64,000 bases of DNA from Armigeres subalbatus (Eukaryota; Arthropoda; Insecta; Diptera; Culicidae). The stretch lies in assembly GCF_024139115.2 (NCBI RefSeq), contig NC_085140.1, forward strand, positions 27,931,956 to 27,995,955, read 5' to 3'. Position 1 is the stretch's first letter; every line of letters starts with the position of its first letter. Positions 1 to 11,803 of this stretch are shown here, piece after piece. A program made the position numbers and the translations under genes. The notes under the pieces are model-generated. The model had not been told where the DNA came from, searched no databases, and saw nothing but the letters and a program-made list of their open reading frames with translations.

Positions 1-1140
1 AAGTGATACACGATTAAATTGAGCAGAAAATATGATATCTGTTAAACAAACATAATTTTGTTATTTGTTTACTCTTAGCTTTCTCGTGGACGGTTGCTGC
101 TGAAATAACCTTTAGATGAAAGATAGAAGTGTAAATATTTACTCAGAGGATGTGGGATTTGGAGGGGAAACATACTTTCTTAGTGGATGAAGAAGATAAC
201 AAAATTGAGTAGAAAATAGTGTTTTCGTCAAAGGAACATAGTAAAGATATTTATTTACCATTTGCTTGGTTGCAGATGGTCGCAGCTGAAATAGCCTTTA
301 GACGACAGATTAGAGTGTTATTATTTACTCACAGGATGTTTCTGGAGGGAATTTAAAGGGGAAACACACTATATTGGAGGATGAAGATAACAAAATTTAG
401 AAGAAAATTGTTTTTCCGTCGAAGAAACATAGAAAAGTTATTTGTTTACCATTTGCTTGGTCGCAAACGGTCGCAGCTGAAATAGCCTTCAGATGACAGA
501 TTAGAGTGTAAATATTTACTCACAGGATGTTTCTGGAGGGGATTTGAAGGGGAAACATGTTTTCGTAAAGGATAAAGATATCAAAATTTAGAAGAGAACT
601 CTTTTTCCGTCCAAGAAACATAGAAAAGTCATTTGTTTACCATTTGCTTGGTCGCAAACGGTCGCAGCTGAAATAGCCTTTAGACGACAGATTAGAGTGT
701 AAATATTTACTCACAGGATGTTTCTGGAGCGAATTTAAAGGGGAAACATATTTTCGTAAAGGATAAAGATATCAAAATTTAGAAGAAAACTGTTTTTCCG
801 TCCAAGAAACATAGAAAAGTTATTTGTTTACCATTTGCTTGGTCGCAGATGGTCGCAGCTGAAATAGCCTTTAGACGACAGATTAGAGTGTAAATATTTA
901 CTCACAGGATGTTTCTGGAGGGTATTTGAAGGGGAAACATATTTTATTGGTGGATGATAATAATGAAATTCAGAAGAAAATTGTGAATCCGTTCATCAGA
1001 CACAGTAGAGTTTTTAGTTGACAATTTGCTTGGTTGCGGACGGTCCCAACTGAAATAGCATGTAGATGACAGATTCGAGTGTAAATATTTACTCAGAGGA
1101 TATTTCAAGAGGCAATTCAAAGGCAAAACATAACTTTCAT
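1..1140. repeat. Satellite-like tandem array, about 188-bp period, about six units
   Basis: The phrase GTCGCAGCTGAAATAGCC or a close variant recurs near 95, 280, 470, 661, 853 and 1040, so the period is about 185-192 bp. Each unit also carries a variant of TTTGTTTACCATTTGCTTGG and of ACTCACAGGATGTTTCTGGAG. The middle units are most alike and the outer ones more diverged, as expected where unequal exchange homogenises the core. The array runs off the left edge, so its true length is unknown. No coding potential is seen; the one minus-strand ORF inside is short and has no protein-like features. Confidence 0.85.
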
Positions 1141-1321
1141 GAGGTATGCCAACATTTTCACGTATAGTTTATTTAACTGGATTATCTTAAATTCGAAGCC
1201 TTATACAGATCATATTAGCTTAAATTCTACAAAAATGACGATTGCATCTTAAATAGTATACCATAAAGTAGCAGTTTAGGGATAACTTGTTGAATTTCGA
1301 TAAAGTCATGTTTTTGTATTT

Positions 1322-2446
1322 ATGACCTATGGGGGAACCACTGTGCATCTGTTCGTTGATTTCAAGGTGGCATACGACAGTATAGACCACGTAGAGCTAT
1401 GGAAAATTATGGACGAGAACAGCTTCCCTGGGAAGCTTACCAGACTGATCAAAGCAACAACGGTGGATGGTGTGCAAAACTGTGTGAAGATTTCGGGCGA
1501 ACACTCCAGTTCGTTCGAATCGCGCCGGGGACTAAGACAAGGTGATGGACTTTCGTACCTGTTGTTCAACATTGTGCTAGAAGGTGTCATGCGGAGAGCC
1601 GGGTGTAACAGCCGGGGTACGATTTTCAACAGATCTAATCAATTTATTTGCTTCGCGGATGACATGGACATTGTCGGCCGAACATTTGCAAAGGTGGCAG
1701 AACTGTACACCCGCCTGAAACGTGAAGCAACAAAAGTTGGACTGGTGGTGAATGCGTCAAAGACAAAGTACATGCTTGTGGGCGGAACCGAGCGCGACAG
1801 GGCCCGCCTGGGAAGCAGTGTTACGATAGACGGGGATACATTCGAGGTGGTCGAGGAATTCGTCTACCTCGGATCCTTGCTAACGGCTGACAACAACGTT
1901 AGTCGTGAAATACGAAGGCGCATCATCTGTGGAAGTCGGGCCTACTACGGGCTCCAGAAAAAACTGCGGTCGAAAAAGATTCGCCATCGCACCAAATTTG
2001 TCATGTACAAGACGCTTATAAGACCGGTTGTCCTCTACGGACATGAAACATGGACAATGCTCGAGGAGGACTTGCAAGCACTCGGAGTATTCGAGAGACG
2101 GGTGCTTAGGACCATCTTTGGCGGTGTGCAAGAAGACGGTGTGTGGCGGCGAAGAATGAACCATGAGCTCGCCCAACTCTACGGCGAACCCAGTATCCAG
2201 AAAGTAGCTAAAGCCGGAAGGGTACGATGGGCAGGACATGTTGCAAGAATGCCGGACAGCAACCCTGCAAAGATGGTGTTCGCTTCCGATCCGGCAGGTA
2301 CGAGACGGCGTGGAGCGCAGCGAGCGAGATGGGCAGACCAGGTGCAGAACGTCTTGGCGAGCGTGGGGCGTATCCGAGGATGGAGAGATGCGGCCTCGAA
2401 CCGTGCATTGTGGCGTCAAATTGTTGATTCAGTGTTATCTGTTTAG
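1322..2446 (+). CDS. Reverse transcriptase ORF of a 5'-truncated RTE-clade retrotransposon copy
   Basis: This 374-residue ORF is the C-terminal two thirds of an RTE-type polymerase. It starts in the palm (LFVDFKVAYDSID), then shows RQGDGLSYLLFN, the catalytic FADDMDIVG box (the two D residues bind metal), and a C-terminal tail with LYGHETWTM and RWAGHVARMPDSN. From about 1341 onward it matches 39412-40511 almost base for base, so it is a recent copy that lost its 5' end during target-primed reverse transcription. The true element start is about 1338; the first residues are read from flanking DNA. The copy ends with AAATAAATGAATGAA at about 2450-2470, the short tandem tail seen in the long copy. 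It lacks the endonuclease and the fingers part of the RT, so it cannot move by itself. Confidence 0.9.
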   Translation: MTYGGTTVHLFVDFKVAYDSIDHVELWKIMDENSFPGKLTRLIKATTVDGVQNCVKISGEHSSSFESRRGLRQGDGLSYLLFNIVLEGVMRRAGCNSRGTIFNRSNQFICFADDMDIVGRTFAKVAELYTRLKREATKVGLVVNASKTKYMLVGGTERDRARLGSSVTIDGDTFEVVEEFVYLGSLLTADNNVSREIRRRIICGSRAYYGLQKKLRSKKIRHRTKFVMYKTLIRPVVLYGHETWTMLEEDLQALGVFERRVLRTIFGGVQEDGVWRRRMNHELAQLYGEPSIQKVAKAGRVRWAGHVARMPDSNPAKMVFASDPAGTRRRGAQRARWADQVQNVLASVGRIRGWRDAASNRALWRQIVDSVLSV

Positions 2447-2466
2447 ATGTAAACTAAATAAATGAA

Positions 2467-3059
2467 TGAACATGACACATTTTGTGCGGTTGCGAATCTT
2501 TTTTGACCGCAGTTTCTTCTGGAGCCCGTAGTAGGCCCGACTTTCACAGATGATGCGCCTGGAATCGAACATATTGGAAATACTCGACTACGGTTGACAA
2601 ATCTCCAGACAAAACTCTTTCACTTTCAAGAAAATATCGAACAACCATCTTCTTCGGGAAACCAACAAAGCTGCAACGAAATGCTAATTAGCTTTAACTA
2701 GAACTCACGGAGATTTGCTTGGTCTCAGATACCTTCATAAGCGTAGGTGCTTTTTCCATCAACACTACAGAGAAGAGCTCTAGACTCGACATTACAGAAA
2801 TATGGTTTCAATATAATTTTCATTATACTTCTGACAAAGCCGAATAGTTCTTCAAACAGTTTCAAACGTGACGTGGAAAAGCCTATGCATTTGAAATAAT
2901 AAATGATATTTTTCATGTTTTACACTAGAATAATTATACATCAAATAATGACTTTTCCCCGATTTTTTTTTGCATTATTTCAAAAAATTCCCGACTTTTT
3001 CCCGCATTTCCCACAAGGATTTTCAATTCCCGCATATTTCCCGCATTTCCCGACTCACT
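2467..3059. other. Intergenic stretch, no gene seen
   Basis: AT-rich sequence between two RTE copies. Around 2490-2560 there is a short inverted-orientation scrap of the same RTE (the complement of the CTACTACGGGCTCCAGAA region), suggesting another tiny fragment. At 2957-3062 there is a run of imperfect TTTCCCGCATTTCCC repeats. I see no exon or RNA gene. Confidence 0.5.
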
Positions 3060-3583
3060 GGCCACCCTGGGTAGTTCTCTACGGACACGAGACCTGGACG
3101 ATGCTCGTGGAGGACCAACGCGCACTGGGAGTTTTCGATTTTCGGTTGCAGTGTGCGGTCGACACGTTGAGGAGGCGAATGAACCACGAGTTGCATCAGC
3201 CGTAGGGAGAACCATCCATCGTTCACACCGCGCAAATCGGTGCGACTGCGGTGGGCCGGGCACGTAGCCAGAATGTCGGACAGTAATCCGGTGAAAATGG
3301 TTCTCGACAACGATCCAACGGGAACAAGAAGGCGAGGTGCACAGCGAGCAAGGTGGATCGATCGACGATTTGCGGACCCTCCGCAGACTGCGTGGTTGGT
3401 GACGTGCAGCCATGGACCGTGCTGAAGGGAGAATACTTCTATGCACTGCACAGGCCACTCCGGCCTTAGTCTGAATAATCGAATTGAAGAAATCGAGTTG
3501 GTTAAAGAATTCGTGTACTTTGGTTCACCGGTGACTCCGATCGAATAAGAATTCTCTGCCGTACCAAACTGATAACATATCTA

Positions 3584-3946
3584 CACTAAGGATACTGGCC
3601 GTAAGATTTTCATACGACCAAACTTATGAGAATGTTTCATACGAAATAAACTATATATATGAAAATCGTGGGATCCTTTTTCGATCAATTCTAACTTTTT
3701 ATTGGGTATCCAACAAAACAGTTTCTCGAAGCGTCGATGGGCGTGTGGTGTGAACACACGCCTCCTAATCATGACGTCCATGGTTCGAACCCGGGTTACA
3801 CTTTTTTTTAACAAACTGAAAATATTTCATAAGATTGTCGTATGAAATGCATTCCATAAGAGAATCGTATGAAAATCAATACATTTTCTTGTGGTGAAAT
3901 TTCAAAAGAGAAACGTATGATGTTCTTACGACCAGTATCCTCAGTG
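3584..3946. mobile_element. MITE with TA target duplication (Tc1/mariner-type), inserted in RTE remnant
   Basis: The left end CACTAAGGATACTGGCCGTA and the right end, read inward as CACTGAGGATACTGGTCGTA, are inverted copies, each flanked by TA (3582-3583 and 3947-3948). Inner pairs such as TTTCATACGA/TCGTATGAAA extend the symmetry. Length is 363 bp with no transposase. A TA duplication is characteristic of the Tc1/mariner/pogo superfamily; assignment to it is inference. A tRNA-like segment lies inside (separate entry). Confidence 0.8.
3730..3812 (+). ncRNA. tRNA-like segment with Pol III-type T run inside a MITE
   Basis: The stretch beginning GCGTCGATGGGCGTGTGG ends with GGTTCGAACCCGGGTT, a good match to the Pol III B-box/T-arm (GGTTCGANNCC), followed within about 5 bases by eight T residues, a Pol III terminator. 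GTGTGAACACAC just downstream of the start is itself a small hairpin. I cannot fold a full cloverleaf with confident acceptor pairing, so it may be a tRNA pseudogene or a SINE head carried by the MITE rather than a working tRNA. Confidence 0.4.
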
Positions 3947-4356
3947 TACAAAACGCCTATTAGACCGGTAGTCCTCTACGGACACAAGACCTGGACTATG
4001 CTCGCGAAGGACCAACGTACACTTGGAGTCTTCGAAAGTGAAGTGCTGCGTACCATCTGTGGTGAGGTGCAGATAGCGGATGGTACTTGGAGGAAGCGAA
4101 TGTTCGCGTTCACACCGCGGAAATCAGACGACAGCGGTACGTTGCCAGAATATTGGACAGTAACCATTGGAATGATTCTCGACAATCTGACGGGCTCAGG
4201 AAGGCCGTGCAGAAATTCGAAATTCGTTTAAATAAATTACGGATTTGAAAGTTATCAATAGGTTGAGACAAATGTCATATCAATTTGAAAGGATGCTGAA
4301 TGACGAGAATAACAATGTAGAAACGAAAAATTCATTTATGTTTGAACATTCTTAGC

Positions 4357-4362
4357 TTTATT
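4357..4362 (-). terminator. Poly(A) signal AATAAA for the F-box/LRR gene
   Basis: TTTATT on the plus strand gives AATAAA on the minus strand about 50 bases past the stop codon at 4413. Confidence 0.55.
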
Positions 4363-4412
4363 AAATCTTCTTGTCAAGTACTTGCGAAGTACATCTACGG
4401 TAAAAACTCAGT

Positions 4413-6138
4413 TCAATTTACATCGATCCTACACAAGGGAACCCTTGAATGAAACTCCTCTATACCATTAACCGTCACATTCGAACATCGGGTTAGCTTC
4501 AAGCGATCCAATTTTGGGCAGTTCGTCGTCAGGATCACCAGATGGGTATCGGTGAGCGTACTGCAATCCGTTAGAGCAACCTCTTTCAGCTGGGGAGCAT
4601 CCTGAAGCCAGCCCTGGATGCCATGCTTGATGATCACCCGTTGCAAGTGGAAGCTCTCCATTGTGTGCATGCTACGCAATAAGCCGGACGGATGACATGA
4701 TGGCTATAATCGAAATTATGGATGAAGGCACAAGCAGAATATCACGCCAAATGCACACTTACTGGTCGTTCAAATTGCTTTGAATAACTTAACTCCAACA
4801 GTCGTATCTTTTCTAATAGCCCGGGCAAAATACGGAATAGCTCCTCGGGATTTTCCACATCCTCCATCTTTAGGTTTTCCAGGTTGGGCGCAATGTCGGC
4901 AATGAACTCCAAAAGACTAATGGGAAACCGACTGGCACTGATCTGCACTGTCCTGAGCGTACCAATCTGGTAGGGCCAATGAGGCGACTCCCGAAAGTAA
5001 GCCGTTCCATAGAGGGATAGGTTCTGGGGGGACACTTTAAAGGAATTCATTAGATAGAAAATAATTTGAAACAAACCTGCAATTGTTGTAGATTCGTAAC
5101 GTCCTTCAGAGCATCGCCATCCATGTAGTCTAAACTGAGTTTCAGCACTTGAAGTGCACCACAATTATCACATATCGTCGAAAATATCGCTGTTCGCATC
5201 ATGAACTTCGGATGAAGAATCAACTGCTGTAATCTGCCAGCGTGGACACGATTTTTGAAAAAGTTCATGCATTGCGCAACCACCAGTTGATCATGGAGCT
5301 CCATCTGGTCTAGATAGAGGTTACGCAGCTTGGGAAAACTAATGCTGCAGAAAGCGACGACGAAGAGATTGGACGGAGTTGATAGGGATAGAGTCTCCAG
5401 TTGATTCTTGTAATCACTAAGAAGAGCAGCATTGCAAGGTTGTTGACTTGATAGGTAAAGCTGGGTGATATTGGGAAATTTACGAATGAAGAACTTTGAA
5501 GAATAGGAAACCTTTCCTGACGTCAACAGGTGCAACTTTTCAAGCGACTGTAACTTTACCGGAGAATCCGTAGACAGTGCAGACGTCCAGGGAGGATTTT
5601 GCGAGGAACTTTCAATCATTCTGGCTTGGAAATTTGTTTCATAGAGCAGTTCTTCTTTCGTGCCAATTAAATACAAACGCTTCAAGTGCGGTACACTGTC
5701 CAGTAATATCAACAGCTGTACGGGCTCTACTCGATTCATTCCACGTAATGTCAATCTTTCAAGTGCATCATTTTCTCCAATTGCATTAGCCAAATGGTCC
5801 ATCATTGCAACTGGTTGATCGTTGAAATCCACCGCTATGTGACGATAGTTTCTTACGCTGGCATTCAAAGTGGCCACAATTTCTTTTGCGTTGGCCTCGG
5901 TCATTTCCAAACGCAGACATATCCGATTCATGAAGCGTCCGGAGAACGCAAGCGAATTCCACAGTCGACATACTTCCGAGGCGATGCAGCGGCTGTCAAA
6001 TTTTAGGTAGTCCAGGATTTGCAATTGAATCTAATGGAAGGAAAGATATTAGCGCATTCATAGAACAGTAGGAAAAGCGTACATACTTACTTCAATTGGC
6101 AGATCTTCGATTCCCGATCTGCCATTATCCAAAACCAT
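4413..6138 (-). CDS. F-box / leucine-rich-repeat protein, four exons
   Basis: Minus-strand exons are 6138-6091, 6030-5077, 5023-4763 and 4703-4413. They join in phase 0 across introns of 60, 53 and 59 bp, each GT-AG (donors GTAAGTATG, GTTTGTTT, GTAAGTGTG), to give about 517 residues. I chose the ATG at 6138 because exon 1 then supplies the start of the F-box. Residues about 10-50 (IEDLPIEIQLQILDYL, then CRLWNSLAFS) form the F-box, which in this family binds Skp1 of SCF ubiquitin ligases. The rest is leucine-rich-repeat-like, with recurring LxxLxLxxN/C patterns (LQVLKLSLDYM, LRTVQISASRF, LDRLKLTRCSNVTVNGI), and would bind the substrate. Ubiquitin-ligase adaptor function is inferred from the family; the substrate is unknown. 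I recognise no named orthologue. The acceptor for exon 3 could be CTTTAAAG or CCCCCCAG; only the second keeps the frame. Confidence 0.88.
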
Positions 6139-6779
6139 AGCTTTCACAACTAGTAATTGGTAAATGCTTATTGTAAACAAGAGTAAAACTGTTTCCAGTT
6201 ATTACGTTTTAGAGACAGAACGTTAGAGACACTAGGGTGGATGTACTACTAGTAGAGGTAACTTTTGAAATTCTGTCATTTTTCCTCTAATCGCATGTGC
6301 TGAACGGTATCACGATGTGTATTTTCGTTTGTGCGCTATTATTGACACTATCGCTCTATTTTTTGTGCCTCTTGTATGGGCAAACAGGTTCTGCATATGT
6401 ACTTCTAGCGGCTTTGTTATCAGCTGTTGAGAGAGCTTCACGAAAAAATAACAAACTTTGTATCCTTCTAATGCGCATGCCTTCCAACTGCTCAAATTAG
6501 AGAAGACATTAGTATTCTCTCTCAGAATGTGTTCTACAAGGTCGAATAAGTATTCGTTGAAAAATAAACGAATACTTTAGCAATAGTCTAGCAATTTTCA
6601 ATAAACTAAACCCATCCTGTTTATCGCTAAAGATTAATGATTATTTTACTTAATCAATGCAATGCAAACTAACTCTCAGATTCAAACTACAGCACTTAAT
6701 TGTTTTGTATAGTGAGAGCGACTATGACCTCCAATACAGCGAGAAAACACGCTTTTCATACTTAACGCAGGCGAATTAA
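6139..6779. other. Upstream region of the F-box gene, no second gene supported
   Basis: This holds the putative 5' UTR and promoter of the F-box gene plus AT-rich DNA. A 67-residue hydrophobic plus-strand ORF at 6297-6500 has no splice or domain support and I leave it out. No repeat termini are clear. Confidence 0.45.
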
Positions 6780-7100
6780 CGCCAAGAATCTTGGGCCATG
6801 CGAGTCCCAGAACGTTAACCAACAAATTTATAGTCTATATTGCACTATTTGTAGCTTACTTACCTCCTGAATGGCTCTTCCTAAATCCTATGGCGAATCT
6901 AGTATCCTACTCCACTGGACTCGATTCTGAGCCAATCGATTCTAGTCGCTCGGAACGCAGATTCTATTCAATTGTAAAATGCCATCGTGTACACGAGCTT
7001 ACACGAAGCATACGGCCTCTTATGTATTCTGTACTGAATATGTATTATCTTTGCTTGACGCTCTTCCGGCATACGAACAACTTGTCCAGCCCACCGTAAT
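6780..7100 (-). pseudogene. 3' end of a decayed non-LTR retrotransposon, continuing at 13465-13545
   Basis: On the minus strand, DNA from 13545 down to 13465, then from 7092 down to 6780, reads as the C-terminal tail of a non-LTR polymerase (DILRWAGQVVRMPEERQAK spans the junction). Downstream, AQNRVQWSRILDS resembles the usual last residues before the element end. The 6.4-kb hAT-type element at 7101-13464 separates the two halves, and one copy of its 8-bp duplication restores the codon series. The remnant is otherwise broken by stops. Confidence 0.65.
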
Positions 7101-8939
7101 TAGACCTGTGCGCCGCCGCCGATGGTTTTACTCGCGCCGCCGCCGCCGATCATAATTTTGCCACGCCGATGACTAATCGCAATAAAAGAAATCAATTAAC
7201 TTAAGTCGAGTCGAGTCAAGCACGAGACACTGAAAACGGCCACTTTTACAATAAAGTTTGAATTTTGTAGAATGGGCCTTGTAGAATGCATGTGGGTTGT
7301 TGGATTTCATTTGGCACTTACATTTGTTGTGAAAACCGGAATTTCATTCACAAAAGTACGTGTTTTCATAGAAATTTGATTTCTCTTCTCTGCAAAGCTG
7401 AATTTCGGCTCCTCATTTTTAGAATAAAGTTTGATTTTTTTTGAATGGGCCTTGTAGAATGCATGTGAGTTGTTGGATTTCATTTGGCTCGTTCATTTGT
7501 TGTGAAAAACGGAATTTAATTCACAAAGTACGAATTATAATTTACCTGCACCAATGCCAGATTAGGGTGACCATATGAAATTTTTCCAAAGGAGGACAAT
7601 TCACCTAAATCGTAGCGAAAAAGGAGTACATTTGGTTAAAAAGGAGGACATCAAAAACATCGATCGATTTTTTTTTTGACATGATTAAAAATATTATATT
7701 TGTTAGAGTTTTGCACACTAATGTTTATTGGAAGAAGTTTTTGTGAGCGTTTCGCAGGACGCTTCCTGGTCACATTAAATATTCCCAACTATCATTATAG
7801 CACATTATAGTCTATATCACTTTCCAGTTATAAACTTCCAGCACCTTCTTTGTAATTGTAAGATTTTCACTTTAACTAAATTTGAAATCAACAGTGAACA
7901 GAAATTTAACAAGAACAGCTCATCGCTTACAATTCTGAATATTTGTAAATAGATAACTGACTGAACATTAGGTTCTATAAGAACGAAACACAAGATGCTT
8001 AGGGGACCAATGAAATTTGTTTTATGAATGCCATTAAAAATCACATTTTAAGGCATGTAAATGATAATGATATTGTTAAATGTATCACCAAGTTCTTAAC
8101 TGAAGAAATTTAAAACTGTTCAGATTTAGACTAAAGAAACTCAACTGTTCAGATTAGTTCAGATTTCTATTCCATTCATATTATTATTGGCATAGGGACT
8201 GCTCTGTTCTTCAAAATGATTTCCAGAAAGTTATTCTGAAATTCTTTCGGATATTCCTTAAAATATACCTCAGGAATGACGTGAGAATTTCCTCTACGTA
8301 TTCCTTTGTTTAGAAAAACTTTAGGAAATTCGTTAAGGTTCGTTCTTTTGGAAATTTCGTAGGAAATTGCTTTATGAATTGCTTCATAAAATCATTCGCA
8401 AATTCCTTTTGAAATATCGACGGAAAATATTTTAGAATATATAATATTCCTTCAGAAATTCATTTACAGATTCCTTCGGAAATATGTTTAGTCTTTGAAA
8501 GTTTGCTTAGGAATTTCTTCGGAAATTAATATGGAGGATTATTTTAGGAATTCCTTCGGATTTTTTTTAGAAAAAAAAAGTTGGAATTTTTTAGAAATCC
8601 TCTTAAGGGTTGCTCAGCAAGTTCTTTGACAACTTTTCCTTAAATTCGCATAGGAATCCTTTCAGAACTACTTTAGGTAATTCCTAGGGAATTAATACGG
8701 CGCAGGGCTGTTAGTGACCAATGCAGGTCAAAATAGTGACTTTAGTAACCAAAGCTGACGAAAAAAGGGACCAAATAGTGACTTTCAGTTGCAGATAAAG
8801 TGACCAAATAGTGACTTTCAGTTTCAGTTGTAAGTTCGGTGAGACGAAATCAAGCGTTTTTGGGTCGATTGAGAAACTTTGTTTCGTAATTTGTGGCAGA
8901 AAACATCTTTCAATCTCTCTTAAGACCCCAGACGAGAGA

Positions 8940-9130
8940 TAGGGACACGGCAGGTATTTTTGTCTGTTCGTCATAGTCTCGAAAACCAATAAAAGAGACG
9001 CTTTTATGTAAACTCATACGTACCAAATCGTAGGCTCAGGAGAAACGTCCGTGGAGTTCTAGCACATGTACGCTGCTTTCGTTGGTTTTAGCCCCTATGA
9101 CGATGGACGGAAATACCTGCCGTGTCCCTA
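8940..9130. mobile_element. Palindromic MITE, 191 bp
   Basis: TAGGGACACGGCAGGTATTT at the left and the same sequence inverted at the right (AAATACCTGCCGTGTCCCTA) frame a 191-bp unit. I could not define a target duplication. Confidence 0.6.
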
Positions 9131-10050
9131 TTGAAAATACTTTTCTCATCAAACTTTTATTCAATATTTTCACTGATTAGCCGGCATGGCACTCACACCA
9201 TCAATCTTTTTCTTCAATAATCAAGAGTTTGTCAAAAAAAATTCCGTCGTCTGGGGTCTGCTTCCGAACGAACTCAGAAGAGAAACGAAAATCGTACACA
9301 ATAACTTTTATCTACTCAATGAATAAGTAAAATTGTATTGCCCTCTCTGTTTATCCCATAGAAATTTTATTAAATATCAGTAAAAAGCAGGACTACTCAA
9401 AACCAGGCATTGAAAGCATGAGTGAAGCGGACGAGCATTGATCTAATTTATTCAATCATATCATCCTATGCCAGTGAGTGAACAGCCTGGTTCAGATGGA
9501 TACCAAACAACAATTATGAGCGATCGTTGCTGCGTAAACAACGAGCAACAAAGTTCGCCAAGTCAAACTTGGTATGGTTTCCAGGGAAGCTACGACTACG
9601 CTTGCTCTACTAGAATAAAATCAAAACAAATCAGGTGATCTGCTTTATTCCCTCTGGCTTAAAGTTGCTGGGATGGAGCAGAAAATTATCAAAGCCTCCC
9701 ATGCAATGTATCGGAGTTCAATTCTCATTGCGGACTTTTTCCTTATGCCTGAAAAGATTTTCTCAACAGCGTGTAGTAACAACACTTATTGTTAGGTTAC
9801 TAAGTGATTTGTTTCGCTCAGATGTCTCATATTGATGAGCGATGAAGATCTTTAATCTTTGAATCAACAAACGCCAAATTTCAACGATCCAGAAAGCTTC
9901 AGCGAATAGACCGTAGCAGAGCATCAAGTTGGCATGAATTTAACCGATTTTTACTCATGATCTGATTTGTTTCAATGCCTGCTCAAAACTATGAGTAGTC
10001 TTGTGATCAGATCAAATTTTCACGCCACTGGAAGTAAGTAAAATATGGTT

Positions 10051-10200
10051 AGGGGTCATTCAATTATGATGTCACAGGTTTAAGGGGGGAGGGGGTCTAA
10101 GATTGTGTGACAGTGGCTAGACGAGGTATCCAAAAAAGCGGTCAGAGGTGGGGGGGTCTAGAAATCTAAAAAAGTAGTGGATGTCATAGTGAATCACCCA
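10051..10200. mobile_element. Short G-rich MITE-like repeat
   Basis: AGGGGTCATTCAATTATGATGTCAC at the left mirrors GATGTCATAGTGAATCACCC at the right. The interior is dominated by GGGGGG runs. The terminal formula (GGGTCATTCAC...GTGAATCACCC) resembles the repeat at 57678-57843, suggesting related Harbinger-type MITEs. Confidence 0.5.
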
Positions 10201-11803
10201 TTATCACTCATAAGACCTGTTTTTCTTTTCCGAAAATGATTTTTAGGCAAAAAACTGGGTAAATGAGCATTCTCTTCTTGCGAGAATGAGGGAAAATTAC
10301 GTTCACTGGATTAGCTGAACATCTACTTTAAAAAAATGCTGAGAACTCTACGATTTGTTATATATGCCACGGAAGTTATTGGAATTTTAAGTACAAAAAT
10401 AATAACAGTACGGATCGTTTTGACAGAAAACGAAACAAAAATTATGAAGATTCAAGTACGAGCCTGGGATTGAACGCACGACCTGCAGGATCATGCTCTC
10501 TGAACTTTTAAAATATTTTTCCTCCAAAATACGCAGATTTTCCAACTTGCAGTGCGTATTCATGAACGATTTTTGCTATTGGATTTGATAGCGCATGCAA
10601 TCTTCAAAATTGTATCTATGTATGATATCTACTCAATAAATATTTTTTTAGAGCAAACCCTTCATTACACCTGTCACATCTACAAAAAATAGCCGCTTGA
10701 GAACAATTTATATTTTCTTGAATTTTTTTGCCAAACTTCTCAAGTCTCATCATAGTGTGGCAACCAATCAAAACCCAAATATCAGGAAAATGTGGTGGGA
10801 TGTTGGCATTTTATGAGTGAAGATTATTTAGCATATTTATGGCTTTGTGCTGTGTCATTATCAAGAGAAGTTGTTCAAATTTTGCGTGGCCACTTAACAT
10901 CTTTGGGAGGGACAAAACACAGTACTATTATACTGCCGTGAATCGCATGTTTGTTCCATATGAAAAGGAAACCCAGCAAAGATGGGACAGATATGCAATT
11001 CATGGCAATATAGCTCTCGGTAAAATAGCGGAGAATTGTGTCTCCCAAGGGATCAAGTCTCCCAAGGAATCAAGTCTCTCACCTTACCTCACTGTATAAA
11101 GTTTAGGCTTTAAAACAAAATTGGAATAGGCAGGTCTCCTGCTTGCATGACTGTATACCAATTTATAAATTATGACATAAAACACCTTTAGTTAGCTACT
11201 TGTGAAATGCCGATAAAAGCAGCGAGTTAAATGGCTGGCGAAGTTTCTGAGCGATCATTTTTCCAAGATTCGTAATTTCATTTCCGCCAAGCATCATCCG
11301 ACGGATACATAAAGCTTTGTTTAAAAAATCTTACTGAATAGTTTCAAAATAGTTGAAAATAGTGACTTTTTGTGAGAAAAAGTGACTTGAGGTCGAAAAA
11401 AGAGACTTTTTAGTGACTTGCCCGAAAAAAGTGACCAAGTCATTAAAAAGTGTCCCGCTACCAGGCCTGTACGGGTAATCCTTTGAAAATTCTTTGGTAA
11501 CTTTAGGAAGAAGTTCTTGGACATTTCCCTTAGTAATTCCGTCACAATATTCTCAATTTCTCTTGATTTTTTCGGAAAGCTCTTCAGAAATTCATTCAAA
11601 GAAATTTCTTCCGAAATTGCTTTTGGGAACCATTCGGATTTTTTTCTAGGAATTCCCTAGAACATTTTTTCGAAATTTACTAAAAAGATTCTTTCTGATT
11701 TTTCTGCGGGAATTCCTTCAGTTCCCTAATGTAAACTATTTTTGAAGTCGGTGCTACCGGGCAAAATTATAAAATACCTATACACATAATAAGCAAGGCC
11801 TGC

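Larger units (their letters stand above)
3060..4231 (+). pseudogene. Decayed RTE-like reverse transcriptase C-terminal remnants, split by a MITE
   Basis: Two blocks show the C-terminal tail typical of the RTE polymerase at 1322 and 38997. The first (3068-3425) reads VLYGHETWTMLVEDQRALGVF, then in another frame RLRWAGHVARMSDSNP and GTRRRGAQRARW. The second (3949-4120) reads YKTPIRPVVLYGHKTWTM and EVLRTICGEVQ. Stops and frame changes break both, and the amino acids differ from the two intact copies, so this is an older or different RTE family. The TA-flanked element at 3584-3946 interrupts it exactly at the YKT codons, so one remnant, possibly with internal rearrangement, is more likely than two independent fragments. 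Confidence 0.75.
8704..11470. mobile_element. Probable second hAT-like element nested inside 7101-13464
   Basis: The left end CAGGGCTGTTAGTGACC and the right end read inward (CAGGCCTGGTAGCGGGACAC) are imperfect inverted repeats. Both subtermini carry reiterated AGTGACTTT/AAGTCACT motifs (8740-8825 and 11355-11450). CAGGGCTG-like starts are common in hAT elements. Candidate duplications (TACGG on both sides) are too imperfect to fix the boundaries. No transposase is readable. Confidence 0.5.

Noticed and set aside
6297..6500. 67-residue hydrophobic ORF next to the F-box gene
   Set aside because: No splice, homology or poly(A) support; composition fits AT-rich DNA.
6791..7099. 102-residue plus ORF
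   Set aside because: The minus strand of this stretch reads as a non-LTR C-terminal tail, so the plus frame is a shadow.
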